From Zygnema cylindricum (lineage: Eukaryota; Streptophyta; Zygnematophyceae; Zygnematales; Zygnemataceae), in contig JBBHKE010000833.1 in the NCBI GenBank assembly GCA_037447655.1, positions 62,001 to 126,000 of the forward strand: DNA of 64,000 nt. Direction: 5' to 3'. The position numbers and the translations under genes were made by a program. Below are positions 36,423 to 50,493 of this stretch, piece by piece. Numbering within the stretch: position 1 is the stretch's first letter; each line of letters starts with the position of its first letter. A model generated the notes under the pieces. It worked only from the letters and a program-made list of their open reading frames with translations, searched no databases and was not told where the DNA came from.

Positions 36423-38907
36423 TAGATCAAAAAAACACCTTCCATGCTAGAGATAAAACAAAACTGTTCACGAAAAACTCCCGAAATGCATCATTCGCAG
36501 ACTCCGTCCTGTTCATTTACTTCAGAAGATGTCTGTGGACCAAATTGTAAACATTTACAAACAAACATTGAACACGAGAGATAGGTACATAGGTCGAGGA
36601 ATTCATACATGCACAGCTTGGTGAATTATGACATAACAATTGGTGAATTGACTTACATGGTGACTGTTTCAAATTCAATCAAATTGGCTCCACTTATCTT
36701 TGTAAAATAGCAATTCCAAAAGACTACTTGATTGGCATTAATCTATTTTTAAAGCTATAGACCACGTGGAATTCCTACTCGAAATAACCATGTCAAACTG
36801 ATGATACAAAACATTTCCGCTAGTGATATTCGTACAAGCATCAATGAGCTGCTGTTTTTACATCATGGACTCACGAATCAATGATCATTACATAATTTGC
36901 AGATTCATCACCTTTGGACGGCCTCCGTCCTTCATATACACTACGATATCACTACACAACTAATTCTAAAATGTATCACAACTGAACGAACTGAAACTGA
37001 GAAAAACTGGACATAAAATGAACGGAACATACCTTAGCTGCACGTTTTATTCAGGCTCAAGACAAAGTGAAGCTTTTTGTAAATAGCATCTTCTTTCACT
37101 TGGTATGAAGTGACAGACACGTGATCTACTCCCCTTCCCTGAAGCATCATCCACTCTCGTTTAACTTCCCAGAAAAAAATAATCCAAAATGACACGTTCG
37201 ATGCTGTTAGGTGAATATCGATATGAACGGATTTCCACAAGATAGTCCCTAAAAGCAAAAACATTCAAAAAAGGGGATATATTCAGTTTCTCCATCGTCC
37301 CAAAGACAGCATTTTCCCAGCAACATCGACATGGTGAAACACCCTTTCATGTTCGTATTTGGTTGAAAAAACACTCTACTTGTACGCATACTTAACAAGG
37401 ACAACAACCGTTCAGTTAAGGTTTTTTCGGGGTTTTAAATCGATAAAACATATTCTGCAATTTCACAAATAGCTCATATTTACCCCCAAGGTCAACCCCT
37501 CAATGGATAAACCTCATCATGGACAACCTAATTACTCCCCCCTCTTTTCTACTCCTAGTTTCGTTCCTGTTCTTCTCACCAACATATTAGTATAGCCATC
37601 TCTCTCACAATACCACTGTTTAAACTTTCAAATCAGTAGGAAACTCTGATTCTCAAAAAACATTAGATAAAACGTAATCGGCGACATACAAATTTGGAAG
37701 AAACTTGGCTAGAGATGGAAACATTGAACTTAGCCAGATTCAGCTCCCAAGGTTTGAAAAAGTTGAGTTTTCTTATTGCTCTTCAGCTTTCTTACATTCT
37801 CATTTAGAGCTACCTGCATTTCATATCTCACTTTACTCGGTATCTAGCTTGTCTGTCATTTCGATGAGTGCCTCAGATCATATTGATTTGGTCCCCTACT
37901 AAAGTCATTATCCATACAAAGTCAAAGGACCTCTCTATTGATCTATCAACTAACCCATATTAACTCTTACAGTTGCGCAGTGTGAGTATTTTACAAAAAC
38001 CCAATGTGTTTTTGTTGTAAAGTGTATACACTAAACTAGGCCTAAATAAACCCTAAAAAACCAGATAATTAGCATATGAGAGGCCGTTCCATTGGTGCCT
38101 ATTTTCAATCCTACCATTCAATTTATGTCACATTAAACATATTCTATAACCACCGCCATTTTGGACTGGCCAAGGAGTAGAAACTACATTGTCTACACTA
38201 AGTGGTTGATGCTAAGTGGTTTTGTCAAAATGCACAGTTCCAGTAATTTCATAACTATTGTTATTTGGGCAACATTAATTTGCATCATGGTTTATTCACT
38301 TTCTTCACATTATTTTGCGTGGTACACACTACTTTAGAGCCACAATACCCATAACATCCATCTAGATGAAAATGCGGTCCAGTACTATGATCATTTTTCA
38401 GCAAAAACACCAAATATACAGAATATTTCAGTCAAACTTGGAGGAAAAGTACAAATCCTTCGAAGTTAGATTATACCTGATTGTTAGTAGTCAGGACCAC
38501 CTGCATTTAGGGGGAGAAAGTCTTGAGATGCACAAAAAGTGTGGACCACAGAAATACCACAAAATCAAATAAATTGTTAAGGTTTTGTAACAGAAAGGAA
38601 AGGAAAAGACCTTGCTCGGCGTCTTTCCCATTTTCCACATGTGCAAAGGTATTAGCTTGGACCATAAAAGAGCCCCATCTAAAGTAACATGTAGTGTGTG
38701 CCTACATTCTCAATGAGAGAACATCTCAAAAGGCCACAGGATATGAAGAGTGGGCAAATACCGATAATAATCCATGTCATAAAAACAAACTCAACATAGT
38801 GGTTGGATTACTAACAGTCCCCACATTGTAGCATGTGGTGATTTCAATCGATGCCTTTTAGAAACTTCAAAAGTTAAAGAAGTACAGAAAAATGTGAGCA
38901 TGATGGC
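36423..38907. other. Intergenic, 3' side of EXO70
   Basis: AT-rich, no exon recognised. The 3' UTR of the minus-strand EXO70 gene should lie just below 38908. Nothing else stands out. Confidence 0.5.
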
Positions 38908-41900
38908 TTACTTATGAGGCAAAAGGAAAGAGGCGTAAGTGTCCCTCAACGCCGCCGACCATTCATGTCGCATTCTTCGTCGCCGCTCCTCGTCAACCAC
39001 CACCCATGTGCCTTGTTGAAGGGCTAATTCTTCAAAGGCATCGTTAAATTTTCTTAACCTGCTTTAGGAAACCACGTTTAACGATAATAATGTCAATTTT
39101 CCCATCCAGACTCTTCTAATATTTTCTTTTGTGTGCAACACCAAAAAACTGATTCCTGACGTAAAATGTTGGCATAGCTATTTTCAAATACGTAATGAAA
39201 GACACGAGGGATTTTATTGATTTTCCAAAAAAATATGGGTTTGAACCAGCGCTTCATGTGGTATCTAGAAAAGCATAGGACAACTCACAAATCGTTACAA
39301 ATTTTTTACAATCAATATACATTGACAGATTCAGAAACACCAGTGAATGTGAGTTGAAGCCAGACAAATGAAAAGCAAAATTAAACGAAAAAGACACCCA
39401 AGAACTTAAAAACACATTGTAGACCTTAAGGACACATTATAACGGGCTTGGCTTCCTTCAGTGTCGAGCATCTTCTTTAAAATTGATAGTTATCCTCTTC
39501 CATTCATGCCACACATTTGGATAGAATTGTGTACATGCCCAAATCTACCTTGGTTTCTCCGTCACAACTTTTGACTCCATGCGGAATCAAAATGCAACGC
39601 AAAAGAAAGAAGTATGCAGCCTCCCCTTGTCACACTTTAGACAGTAAAAGTATCCATTATAGAGGAAAATACAAAAACGAGGCAAAATCTAACAAAGCCA
39701 TTGCCTTATAAATTTCCTCCAAAACATCAAATGGAATAGAAACGAGTTGACACGCCCTTGCATGGACGGCCCCTGAAACGTGTGTCCACTCCAGCAAGCA
39801 GCCACTGGATCAATAGTTGACCCAAGGGAACTATCCTTGCTGAGTTGACACTAACGGATGCTTTGACACACGCCAGTCAAACCCATTCCATCTCCTAGCG
39901 AATGCCAGAACCTATCTATGTTTGTCAAAGGTAATAGGCTCTATAGAAGCCTTACGACCGTCGGGCAATGCCCAGTTGCAAGCCGCAGCATCCAACCCCT
40001 GTGATGCGGCGCCTTCCTAGGCGGCACTCTAATTTCATGCCGGGGCCAAGGGAAGAGACGGGCTTAGAATGGGTTGGAGGATGCAGTCTGCAGCGAAACG
40101 AGGGAAACCATAGTCACAACTTCGAACCTTGGGTTGCACACACGAAGTTGGTCTGCTAACGGATTTATACCACAGTGAATCGGAATGTGCAAAGTCTGGT
40201 TAGAATTGCAGATTTCTGGGCTAATACGCGCCAAGCAACTGACAATAATGTAAGAGATTTCGATAGGGATGCAAAGTGAGAAAAAATGGGTGCACGCTTC
40301 TGTGATTTCAAAGGAAACTCAAATGTTCACTAAAAAGGTGAGACTGCACTTCAAATAAGGAAGAGTCAAGTCAAAAGAAATAGGAATATCGAGGCAAGAA
40401 AACTAGCGCAGCGTATGCTTCTGACTGAGGCCTCCAGCTAATTCCCAAAGATTACTAATGGAAAAAGGAACAAAAGTTAAAGTGGACATATGACAAAGAA
40501 GACGAAAGGTGGAAAACAACAACGCAGTTATTCTACTTTTACTCCTCTCAGAACCAATTCTAACTATTGCATAAGGATCTATACTGTGTCTATATGTTAA
40601 CAGGCTCTATCTGTTCACTTGCTTTCCTCTCATAACAAAGCAGCGAAACTCACACGGTGAAATACACAGTTAGACCAAACCTAAACACGTTTAAAGTGGT
40701 AAACGTGAAGAACAGATCAGAGACGAGTAAGGTTTAAGTGATCATTTTTTTTCGCCTCTATACACGTTTAAAGTGGTAAACGTGAAGAACAGATCAGAGA
40801 CGAGTAAGGTTTAAGTGATCAATTTTTTTCGCCTCTATACGATAACATCCACAGTGTCTTCAGACTAATGAAGAAGATAGGCTGTACCTTGAATGAGCCC
40901 CCAGCAAAGCATGGTATCAAAGGCTAGACCGAAAGTTTTGAATTTCCAATGTAAGAAACTGAGCAGGCATTCAAATCTTTGCTGAATGCACAAATACTCT
41001 GCCCAACCGAGCTCCAGTTAATTTGAAATAATCAAAGAGATTACAGAGTAAAAATACTAGATACACAAATTTTTCTCTGCTGTTCCTTCTTTACGTTTCC
41101 TTCCATTTGAAGATCTTCAGGAGAAAAACATGTCGACTGGATAATAGTGCTATACTGGACAAAGTTCATTGAGCAAGACATGTAAGTTCCGCTAGATACA
41201 TTCCCACCGTTGCCAAGGCACATCGTTTAAACGGAGAAAACATTAAGCACCTTCGCTTGCAGTCTTGACGAGCATCAGATAGTCCAGCCAAAAGACTTTG
41301 ATGAGATTCAGTCAGTATTGCCGTCACCTGCTACACATGGCAATATCGGAAAAAAACATATTTTAGCAAAAATCCAATGAACACCAACCATCAATAAAAC
41401 AAGCTATAGAATTAGCACACACATCTGTAATGACTATCGATCTTTGATCAACAAAAAATTGAAACCATGCCATTAACACCAGCTGTCAAAAATCAAATTG
41501 CATAGGGAAACCAAAGTGACAGTTGCCCTTACACAAGCCGCATTGAAATAGGGCATAAGAAAAACAGGAAAGCAGAACATCTAGGAAAAGAAAATTAGTT
41601 GCTAAATAAAAAAATGGAGCAACCCTCACCCAGAGATATGAATGTTGACCACACATAAAATTCCATACATTTCTATGACAGACTTGTAAGACTATGCTTA
41701 GTTCACCGAGGTTCCTTCCTGCAACAGCTTCACGCAGTAACTCTTTCTTCAAAGGGAAGATGCGATAAGTAGATCAGCTGAAGCATAAATTAAGACTTGC
41801 CCTATGAGGCGATTTCGAAGTGCAGTGAGTTGGCTAAGTGAGTCAGTCCGTTCCAGAAGTAAACACACTAGTTTTGCCCAATGTTTGCTGGACCTCGGCA

Positions 41901-44900
41901 AACGGAAACAGTATTAATACCACCTTTCAGAAGGTATCCATGTACCATGGTGTTGCATTAACTTAAAAGTATTATTAGTGAAGTTAATTTTCTCTCACAT
42001 TGCTACTGACGTATGCTATAGTGAATTCTGCGAGTGCAGCATAATGTAACCTAAATTGGTCACCGTAAAAACGGACTCAAACAATCCAGCTTCATCTCAT
42101 GAACCAAAAATTAGGAGTAAAACTAAAAGTGGACCACAGTGCTAAGAAATCAAAGGCAGTTATTTCACGCCTAAAAATATCAGAACGGTTCAGCTGCCAT
42201 GCTCTCGCCTGCTTTGCATTGTTCCCATGTCTGTTGAACACTCTAAACATGTGAAACCAGGACTGGGGTAAGTGAACCATATCCAGCAACCTCCCTTTGC
42301 TCTTTGCTCCATAAAATCCCACCTTCCCAAGTGCTGCCTTCCTGAATTTAATGGCATGTTCTTCAATGACGTCTGTTGATTGCCATTTCGATTGCAGAAC
42401 GTGAAATGCGCCAACTGTTAACCTGCAAGACGTGGAATAGTTGTCATCAGATGAAACAAATTGAGAACAACATGTTCTGCTTCTAATGGTCCATGCAATT
42501 GCAGAGAGCACGCACATAGATTGTTGCATGTAGAGAAGATTATTCATCAGAAAAAGCTCTCGCAGCGGGGCGTCCAGGCTGGAGGCAGCCAGACGGTGCA
42601 GAGAACGTTCCAGGGCCTCAAGAAGCTTCCCACACTGCTCAGCCCCGGCCATTGGTGATCCCAACAAGGAGTCCAGGCAGGCACCATAGTCGCGAGTATT
42701 CCCTCTGTCAACCATAGATCAGAAAAAATCTTGTGAGGCAGGCTGTAAAACATCATTTCAGTTATAAATACAATAGCAGAGACAATAAGAAGGTCGGGTC
42801 CTGCAAGGCCAATTGCAGAACTTGACTTTTCACACAAACATGTGAAGATCAGAGAGATTCGCGACTACATGACTCGGTTCCTCACATAAATGCATGTATG
42901 GAGAAAAATGCACTCACCTGATAAGCAGTGGCTTCACATAGTTAACTACATAGCTTGTGGTGGCATGCACACTCCCATCAGGAGGGAGAACTTCATCTGC
43001 TTCTGAAACCTGAGCTCTCCAGGGAAATCTGTACTCAACAGGTGTCCCCAAAGATGTAAATTGCGCAATACTTATTCAGTCCACGCAAAACACTGATCAT
43101 TATTTTCCCGTTCTAACAATAAGAAGTCCCTTCTTATTATGGAAAATACAAATAATTAAATACAAGGATACAAGGGGGCTACTAAGAAGACCTCTGCTAA
43201 GCCGTTCTGTTTCACGGCCACATAACTGCCACTAACCCGACCACGGAGTATTAAAATGTTGAACAATCTATACACAGATTCACATGCCTGATAAATGTTG
43301 TTTGTCGAGCTGCATTTGTGACATGACTGTCATCCAAAATGCGTCGAAATTCCTCAAATGTCCCTGATGCAGCCTCTGATAGATATGACGGCAACCTCTT
43401 CAATATATCTGTCGTTCGTGAAGTCTCTGACTGGCCGGCCATGGACAGAATCTGAAGGAGAAAACCAAAGAAATGACAAATTAAATGGTCTGCACTCGTG
43501 AGGTTTTGAAGGAAGGAAGATCCATAAAAATCTGCATGACCAATTTCCTTTCTTTTGCGACAATGTCCAGCCTCTTAATAACGAGTCTCCCATAGTACAC
43601 GTACATGAAACACTACAAACAATAGAATGCTCAGACGTAAATAACAGCATATTTATAACATATTATGATCGAACAACGGTATAAAAATAGTCACTACATT
43701 ATTTCCCATGCAAAAAAAGGTGGAGTTTTGGGTCAGAGAAATAAGCTAACCATGCTAATTTCTCTCTATTTATGTCACTACTTCTGCGTCTTCTTTGTCT
43801 TTTATAAAGATAATAATCAAGCCAATTCAGTTCTTACATGAGGACAAAAAGGAATAGCATTGATAAGCACCTGTGTCAAGATGTACAGAATTGGAAAAAG
43901 AAAAGTCACTTGAAAAAATAGAAAAGGACTTCTATGCAAGATTTCCAAGAGGGTGTTCAGTTACTGTTGAGATCAAATAATTTTTAGCTGAATCAGTTAG
44001 ATCAATAAAACTGACAGTTAAAACAAACACTGACTTGACTATGCAACTGGTCGTTGAAATGTAACCCAAATATCTCAATTTGGATAAAAAATCAGTTGAG
44101 ATAATTGCTCATGCAAATGGGATGCCATAAACTAGAATGTAGGCTGTACATGGTTAGAATTCTAGTGCACCATTATCACACCTTGAATAGACACAGAGTT
44201 ATCCGTCTATCTCAACCTTCTGATGACATGCTGGCAAGCTAGGCGATTACAAATTGCTATGTACTACTCTGGACAACTTCGACTTTCACTTCACCCAAAT
44301 GTCGTTTCTCTCTTCTTGTGTCATTGTCTGGTTGGCTTTTGCAAGACTCCCTCACCCTTGGTTCCACTTTTTGCAGTACAATGAACATGTCTAGCAAAGC
44401 AAAGATCCTCTCTGGAAGTTTCCGTCCACTAGCAATTGAACGGCACGATCTAAGTAGCACAAGTACAAACTCGGTGACTTTTGCTTGTTCATATAGCGCC
44501 TTCAAAGGTGTTTCCAAATCATCGGTAAGTCCATCCATTATGTGTCCAATCAAAGCAGCCTCCCCTGCCATAAGGACTTTCACCTGCAATCAAACTTACA
44601 TGAATAGTTTACTATTTGCCGATTAGAACGGTAAAACTACAGCAAGCCTATTGCAACAAAAACAAATTTAACAAGTTCACTGCAAAGAGAATCACATTTC
44701 TTTTTTTTTCACATATAACTTAGCTTCACTATTGACAAACAAATTAACATGCGCTATAAACTCAAAGGAAAGTCATCCGATTGACCTCACATGACCCCAC
44801 CCAAATAGCTACTGACAGAAACCATCGCTGCATATAGAAGTTTCATTTCGTTCTTCTTTATTGGCACATTCTCAGCACCATGTCGCGCTCACCAATATAT

Positions 44901-47900
44901 TTACATTTCGCATCCACGACTTCATGATGGTCTCCATCTCAGACCATTGTACATCCTCGAGTTCTGAAGCAGGGCTATACTTCAGCTTCATATTTATCAT
45001 GCTCTGTTCCAATGCTTGAGCTCTTACTTGCCTGGCAACATGTGGAGCACCTCTTTCAGAAAATATTTAAAAGGAAACCAAAGCAAGAAAGACAGTTTTT
45101 ATCCACATTGAGTTATCACGCTAACAACAACATAAAAAGGAGCAGACTGTCAAAAAGAGAGAAAAGGTCATAACCAAAACTATTTGATGCCTGAATAGAA
45201 AACATAACAAGACTTGTGAAATAAACAAATTAAGTGTAAAAACCAGCATTTGGTATTGGTGGATAATGGTGTACAAAGCAAAATATGGACAACAAACGTA
45301 GTCTTTTGACTGGCCAGATGGAAGATAACAGGAATTTGGCACACATCTATAGATCCTTCCTTTTGTGCAGCAGAGCAAGACATAGCCAATTTCTGGGGTC
45401 ATTTATCAACATAAATCACTGCTTGTTTCGAAATGGGGATATTTTGGATTTGTCGAAAAATTTCTTTGGTCTCATGTGCAAACCAAGGTGAAATAACTTG
45501 ATACGGTTGCTTCGATAGGCTCTACAATCAAATCGACACTAGGATTATTTGTATACTGGGTGCATACTGGGTGATTACACATAAGCACCCTTCATTCCTC
45601 CCTCCTCTTTTGGCACTTCTCAACTGCAATGCTTCTTCTCCCACATATTTGTTAATACTATTGTTTGCTATTAAACTGATGAAATGTATGATAGTATTGA
45701 TACATGTACGACCCTCGACATTAGTATAAATGCATAGATGTATGTGATCTGCATTTCACCAGGGCAGCCCATATAAAACAATATGTTCCATTAATTTCCT
45801 GACTCACTCCACACAAAACTACAGCAGTACACCGCGAATCTTAATTAGAGTTATGTACGCTAATTCCGTCACCCCAAATTTTGACTCTATCACTATAAAT
45901 AGAGTACATTATTCTAAATTATTCTTTACGTTATTTAAGGTACTTTTTGAATGAGCGTTAATAACTCCAATACAATGCCGTTTTAAATAGTGTGGCCCAC
46001 GGTCGGTGTCCAACCGTGCAAAATTGTACTTTATTAAGTAAAAAAGTACAGATAATGATTTAATACAGGCCGTTATCATGTAACTGCGTTTTAACAAACC
46101 GCGTAGAGCAAACGTCATAATGACGTGAAACTGTACGTTTTGTCAGATTCTGTACTTGTACCTAATTTACAGTAGATATATTCAACGCCCAAATTTAAGA
46201 CCAAATTAGAGTTATTGATAAATTAGAGTAATTTTTTTTTTTGAAAAGGGTTGATTACCCAAAATAGAGTTAATAACTCTAATTATTTTTTTTCGTTTTT
46301 TTACTCTAATTATTTCTTTACTCTAATTACGATTCACGATGTAGTGTAGAATTTTCCATGCTATAACAAGAAGGTTTCTTCAGCCAAAAAACCCGTTACA
46401 CTAAAAGAAAGGTATTCTAAGCCATCATTTACTTTCGCAGGTTTATACTAAAACCAACCATGAAAACAAAAAACTCGTATCAGAAAAAATAAGGTCACCT
46501 GTAAAGAGCAATGCATCGCTCTTCAGCTCCCCTCTTATGCATCTCTTCCGCCATCTTGTGAAGATATGGCACTGCATTGGCTGGCAACCATTCCAGAAGT
46601 GCGGCCCGAGTAGGACTTGAAATAGTTGCATCTTCCGATGAAGTGGGAGAAGCTGGAAGAGGGGAAGAACCCATCTCTATTACCTTAGAACCATCCAATA
46701 TGGCCAACTCTTGTAGCTGGCTATAGCTCAGTGGCTTGCTGCAACAAGAATGAGCATTGTATAGCACCATTCAGTGCAAGCAATGGTTTTATCTACTGTT
46801 GTTTACAATTCAAACAGCAAATGGTCCATTAACTGTGCAAGCTTTTTCTACTCCTACCCAGAGAAAGAAAAAAAAAAGCGATAAACGGATATACAACAGA
46901 CACATATTAGTCATTAACATGACCCTGCAACAGAGGAGTCATTCTAACTTCTGGTGCGCATTCAGATAGGGTCTTTAATCGAAGTGTTACATGAAAACAA
47001 GTCTGTGAATCTTGCAATGATCACCATCGTCCATCTGCACCTCGAAGAGATTTCATGATGAACCACATGTGATGAAAAGTTCCTTAAGCATCAATTCCAT
47101 GACTAATGATTGCCTTGAGAATGGTCGGTTTACAATGGTTCGCTCACCTATGCTTTTTAAGAGCGTCACCAAACTCCTCTTCCAGGCTTGCAAGACCAAC
47201 TTCAAGTTGCGTTCTTGCTATTTCCACCCCCTCCATACTTTGACATCTTGCTAAGATATCGTGTGCAATTGACAATTTGCTCATTGTTTCCAAAAAGCCT
47301 TCAAGATTCCATCGTGGACCTACGGCGATAGTTGCTTTCAGCTGCAAAAATGACAAACGGAATAACTAGGACAATTAGACCAGGCGGGGGAATGTCTGTA
47401 ATTTTTTTTGTGTCCATGGGGACATTTTTCAGCCACAGAATCCAAACAAAGAGAAAAAATTTATAGCTATTCGGTGAGAAAAACAGGAATATAACAAATA
47501 AGCTAATTCCATTAGTACAGGAACCGCAACAAATCCACATCTGTCTCTCCTATCTCAAAAGTTTCATTTCTTTTTTTGAAAGCAATAAGAATACTCATAA
47601 ATCACAAAATTTTCTTCCTTGCACAAACCAAGTTACACGAGACTTTCAATCGATCACAATTCATTGTTGAATGTCTTAACAGCAGATTACAATTTTCAAA
47701 ACACATTTCCATCAACTTTCTAGTCTATTAATTGCCAAAAACTATTTCCAATTCATGCTCAAATTCCCTTTCCTTTCGGGCAAAGGCATGAGCGGCGCTC
47801 CCAAAAAGCAGCAAGATTTATCTTCTTCTTGACATTCGCTGCTTTTTCGGACGAAGGAATGGAAAAGCAACAAGCTACAACAAAAAGCACAGAAGGTACA

Positions 47901-48778
47901 TTCTTCAAACCTTTGTCACATGTCACATGAAAAAAACAGCGCTTTTCTTATCACTTCACTGCTTTGTTTGTATTGCTTAACTTTATACGCACAAGAGCTG
48001 GCGCGAAGACATATGACATATACATGATATTATGACACTTGCCAAAGAGAATCCGAAAACATTGCAAATTTTAAGCAATTAGCCACCAATCATTTCAAAG
48101 TTGAAATATTTCAACTTGACAATTCGATTTCGTATGAACATAATACAGCACAATTTTATACATGCAACAATTTCTGCTGAGTTTGCTATACATCGCATGC
48201 TATGGACTCGTGCTATAATGAATCGATATCATCATGATGCTATGGATCAATTGTTTCACATGGATCCATAGCACAGCATGTTTCAAGTTAAGTTGCTTAT
48301 ACATTGACAGACTGCGGCCCAATCAAAACATTAACCATGGAACTCAAACGTAAGACCTTTAAAACACATCTAGATAAGCCCGTGGCAGCAAAGAGCCAAC
48401 GAAAACTGATTCTGAGGAGCTAAAATCAACAACACCATTGACCTTGCAATCTAGACAGGTGTTGAAAACCCCATCATAAAAATGTACGTAAAATTATGCC
48501 TTCCGTCTTTTCTTATTATTAAGCATTTTGTCCACTTTCCATACATTGACACATACAACATTAAAAAAGGTGGGGCCCTCCACTCTGTCTTGGTCTTAAA
48601 TTGGAAATAGACACACTCAAGCTTTGTGGTGTTGAACAAACTCACTGCTTGCACAGTGCACAGAGCATCCAGAACGTCATGTTTGGATTCCAAACCGGAA
48701 GAGCTTGAAGAGTCCTGTCCCCCAGGCAAAAGCATCAAAGACACCTCTCCCTTCAAGGCGTCAAAACCTTGTTCGGAA
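38908..48778 (-). CDS. EXO70: EXO70 exocyst subunit, 11 supported exons, 5' end incomplete
   Basis: Exons in coding order: 48778-48646, 47341-47148, 46738-46499, 45031-44893, 44583-44356, 43451-43323, 43009-42918, 42704-42516, 42422-42323, 41327-41251, 39058-38908. All join GT-AG in phase, giving about 556 residues. The order matches EXO70: LASLEEEFGDALKKHSKP; AVPYLHKMAEEMHKRG; EDVQWSEMETIMKSWMRNV; VKVLMAGE; RIFALLDMFIVLQKVEP; DGSVHATTSYVVNYVKPLL; LRELFLMNNLLYMQQ; the W...EEHAIKFRKAALGK block; and LRKFNDAFEELALQQGTW before the C-terminal ERRRRMRHEWSAALRDTYAS helix. EXO70 binds PI(4,5)P2 and tethers secretory vesicles at the plasma membrane. About 50-100 N-terminal residues are missing: the first listed exon starts in phase 2 and its upstream partner was not found. 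The MNNLLYM and LALQQ blocks are conserved, but other parts are more divergent than land-plant EXO70A. Confidence 0.93.
40685..40838. repeat. 77-bp tandem duplication
   Basis: Two nearly identical copies start at 40685 and 40762 (both ACACGTTTAAAGTGGTAAAC). They differ at about one base near the T-run. The unit includes an inverted motif, CGTTTAAAGTGGTAAACG. It lies in the last intron of EXO70. Confidence 0.95.
45830..46341. mobile_element. 512-bp TA-flanked inverted-repeat element in EXO70 intron
   Basis: The left end CACCGCGAATCTTAATTAGA follows TA (45828-45829); the right end TCTAATTACGATTCACGATG precedes TA (46342-46343). Interior blocks (AATAGTGTGG, CCAACCGTGCAAAATTGTAC, GTCATAATGACGT) align with the element at 10290-10896. 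Non-coding. Confidence 0.85.
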
Positions 48779-50490
48779 CTTCAAAATTTAAACGGAAAAC
48801 AGTAATGCAACCTCAACCTCAACTCCTTGGGTTTACCAGCTTCACCAGCATTTACAAGGGTAATGAGAAGTATGCGATGCTGGCCTGTAATCACCAATCG
48901 TACCAAAAAAAATGCACTTATTTTACAAAATTGTACAGGTTTCGATAAATTCTATGATTAATACGCCAGTAACACCAGTTACAAAGCTCGTACAATTCCC
49001 CTGTGACTAAATAAGTTTCATTTTAACCATTTCCAGAACCTCCAAAATATCATCCCTAATCCAGTCCCAGACGCCACATGTCACATGTCACTCCCATAGT
49101 CCATTTCCACTTAATCATCAAATTCATCACTCTCCTGGATTTTCATCATGGTGTAGAGGTGCAAAAAGGTGGAGAAACGCTATATGTGGTCGACCCGTAC
49201 TAATGCGTAATAAGCGCAAAAAGCCCGTATAATACGCATGTAAGAGAGGGTCGCCGGAAACAGCGTTTCAGTGTGTTTTCACACTTTTGAAATATGGCTT
49301 TCATTGATGACACACATCCACTATTTCCAGAAACTTTTAGGGTCTTCTGGTCCGCTCTCCGTTTTACCTCTTGGTCTTCAAAATCTGACGATTCCAAAGC
49401 TGAATCCATTCTTTCACGTTCCATTTTATCGATATTTGCTATGTCCTCCAGCATTTAACCAGCTTCATATACCATCACACATTTCATGAATTCCTGTATG
49501 CACATTGGCCTTCTATACACCAAAAAACCATAAATAATAACCCTTTCACACTCTCACTTGCACTGCTCTGCAATGAAAACGTAGAAAATGCTTATATCAC
49601 GTATTACTTAATGAAATAGAATCAAACTTGTAATTAAATTAGTAGGGGTTGACGAAGCCATAAAGTTAACGCAAACTACACTTTACATCACTCCAACAAC
49701 GAAACTCTCTTTCCTGTCCACCTTCCTGCAAAAAAAATGCACACACCATATCTAAACTTAGTAAGGTTCAGCTGATCAATCAGATACATATTTAAACCAC
49801 ACTTTGAGATAAAAGTTGCAGATACAGTACCAGTTAAAGCTAAAGTTAAAGTCAAAGTTAGAGCTTCAATTGTTATAATTATCCTGATGTCCACATTATG
49901 TCGTCATAATACAAGTGACATAAGGTTGCTTACACATTTTTTTACAGAGAAAAGTTTCTTGCGGTACAAAAATATAGATGGAAAACTCTCCTGATACGCT
50001 AAATGAATATTGGCTAACTGCATAACTACAGTACCCTGGAAGAAAACAAGTTACATAGCATTGACCTGTATTATTTGTTGACTGGGAGATTATATGAACA
50101 GAGGGGGAGATTTCCACTGACCGTTAGCAGGAGCATAAATCCATAATCCTTCCAAGGCTACAACCCAGCACCTTTACCCTTTCCTCCGAACTTCCCCCTT
50201 CTTTTCCCCTCTTTTCTTTCCTTTTCCAATCTTTTAGAATTGGCAGTTGCCACATCCGCGGACAGTGCAATCCGACATTAAAGTTTACGCGTCAGAATTT
50301 TGACGGTTGACATTTCTGCCGTCGAATTTTCTATTCCGATAAATCTGAGCGTTGTACACTTGTACGAGACCATCGCAAGGGTGAGAACGTACAGTGACCG
50401 TTTACACAGTTTCAACGATTTATCTCATGAGGTCTATAGTACAGACGGGTACGAAAAAAGTAGTAAATTGCTACTCAGATTTAACTTTCG
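48779..50490. other. Region upstream of the first supported EXO70 exon
   Basis: It should contain the missing EXO70 5' exon or exons and promoter. One candidate minus-strand exon at 49364-49454 starts MLEDIANIDKMERERMDS and has a GT donor after GAG, but its phase (0) does not fit the next exon (needs phase 2). 50160-50240 is pyrimidine-rich (CCTTTTCC units), a possible promoter-proximal tract for a minus-strand start near there. Confidence 0.45.
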
Positions 50491-50493
50491 TAA

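Noticed and set aside
43251-43451. Longer EXO70 exon ending at a GC donor (ATCAG|GCATGT)
   Set aside because: That end is in phase 2, but the following exon starts in phase 0; the GT donor after 43323 fits.
49364-49454. Candidate first exon of EXO70 (MLEDIANIDKMERERMDS)
   Set aside because: Its GT donor leaves phase 0, whereas the next exon needs phase 2; no EXO70 N-terminal similarity. Kept only as a possibility.
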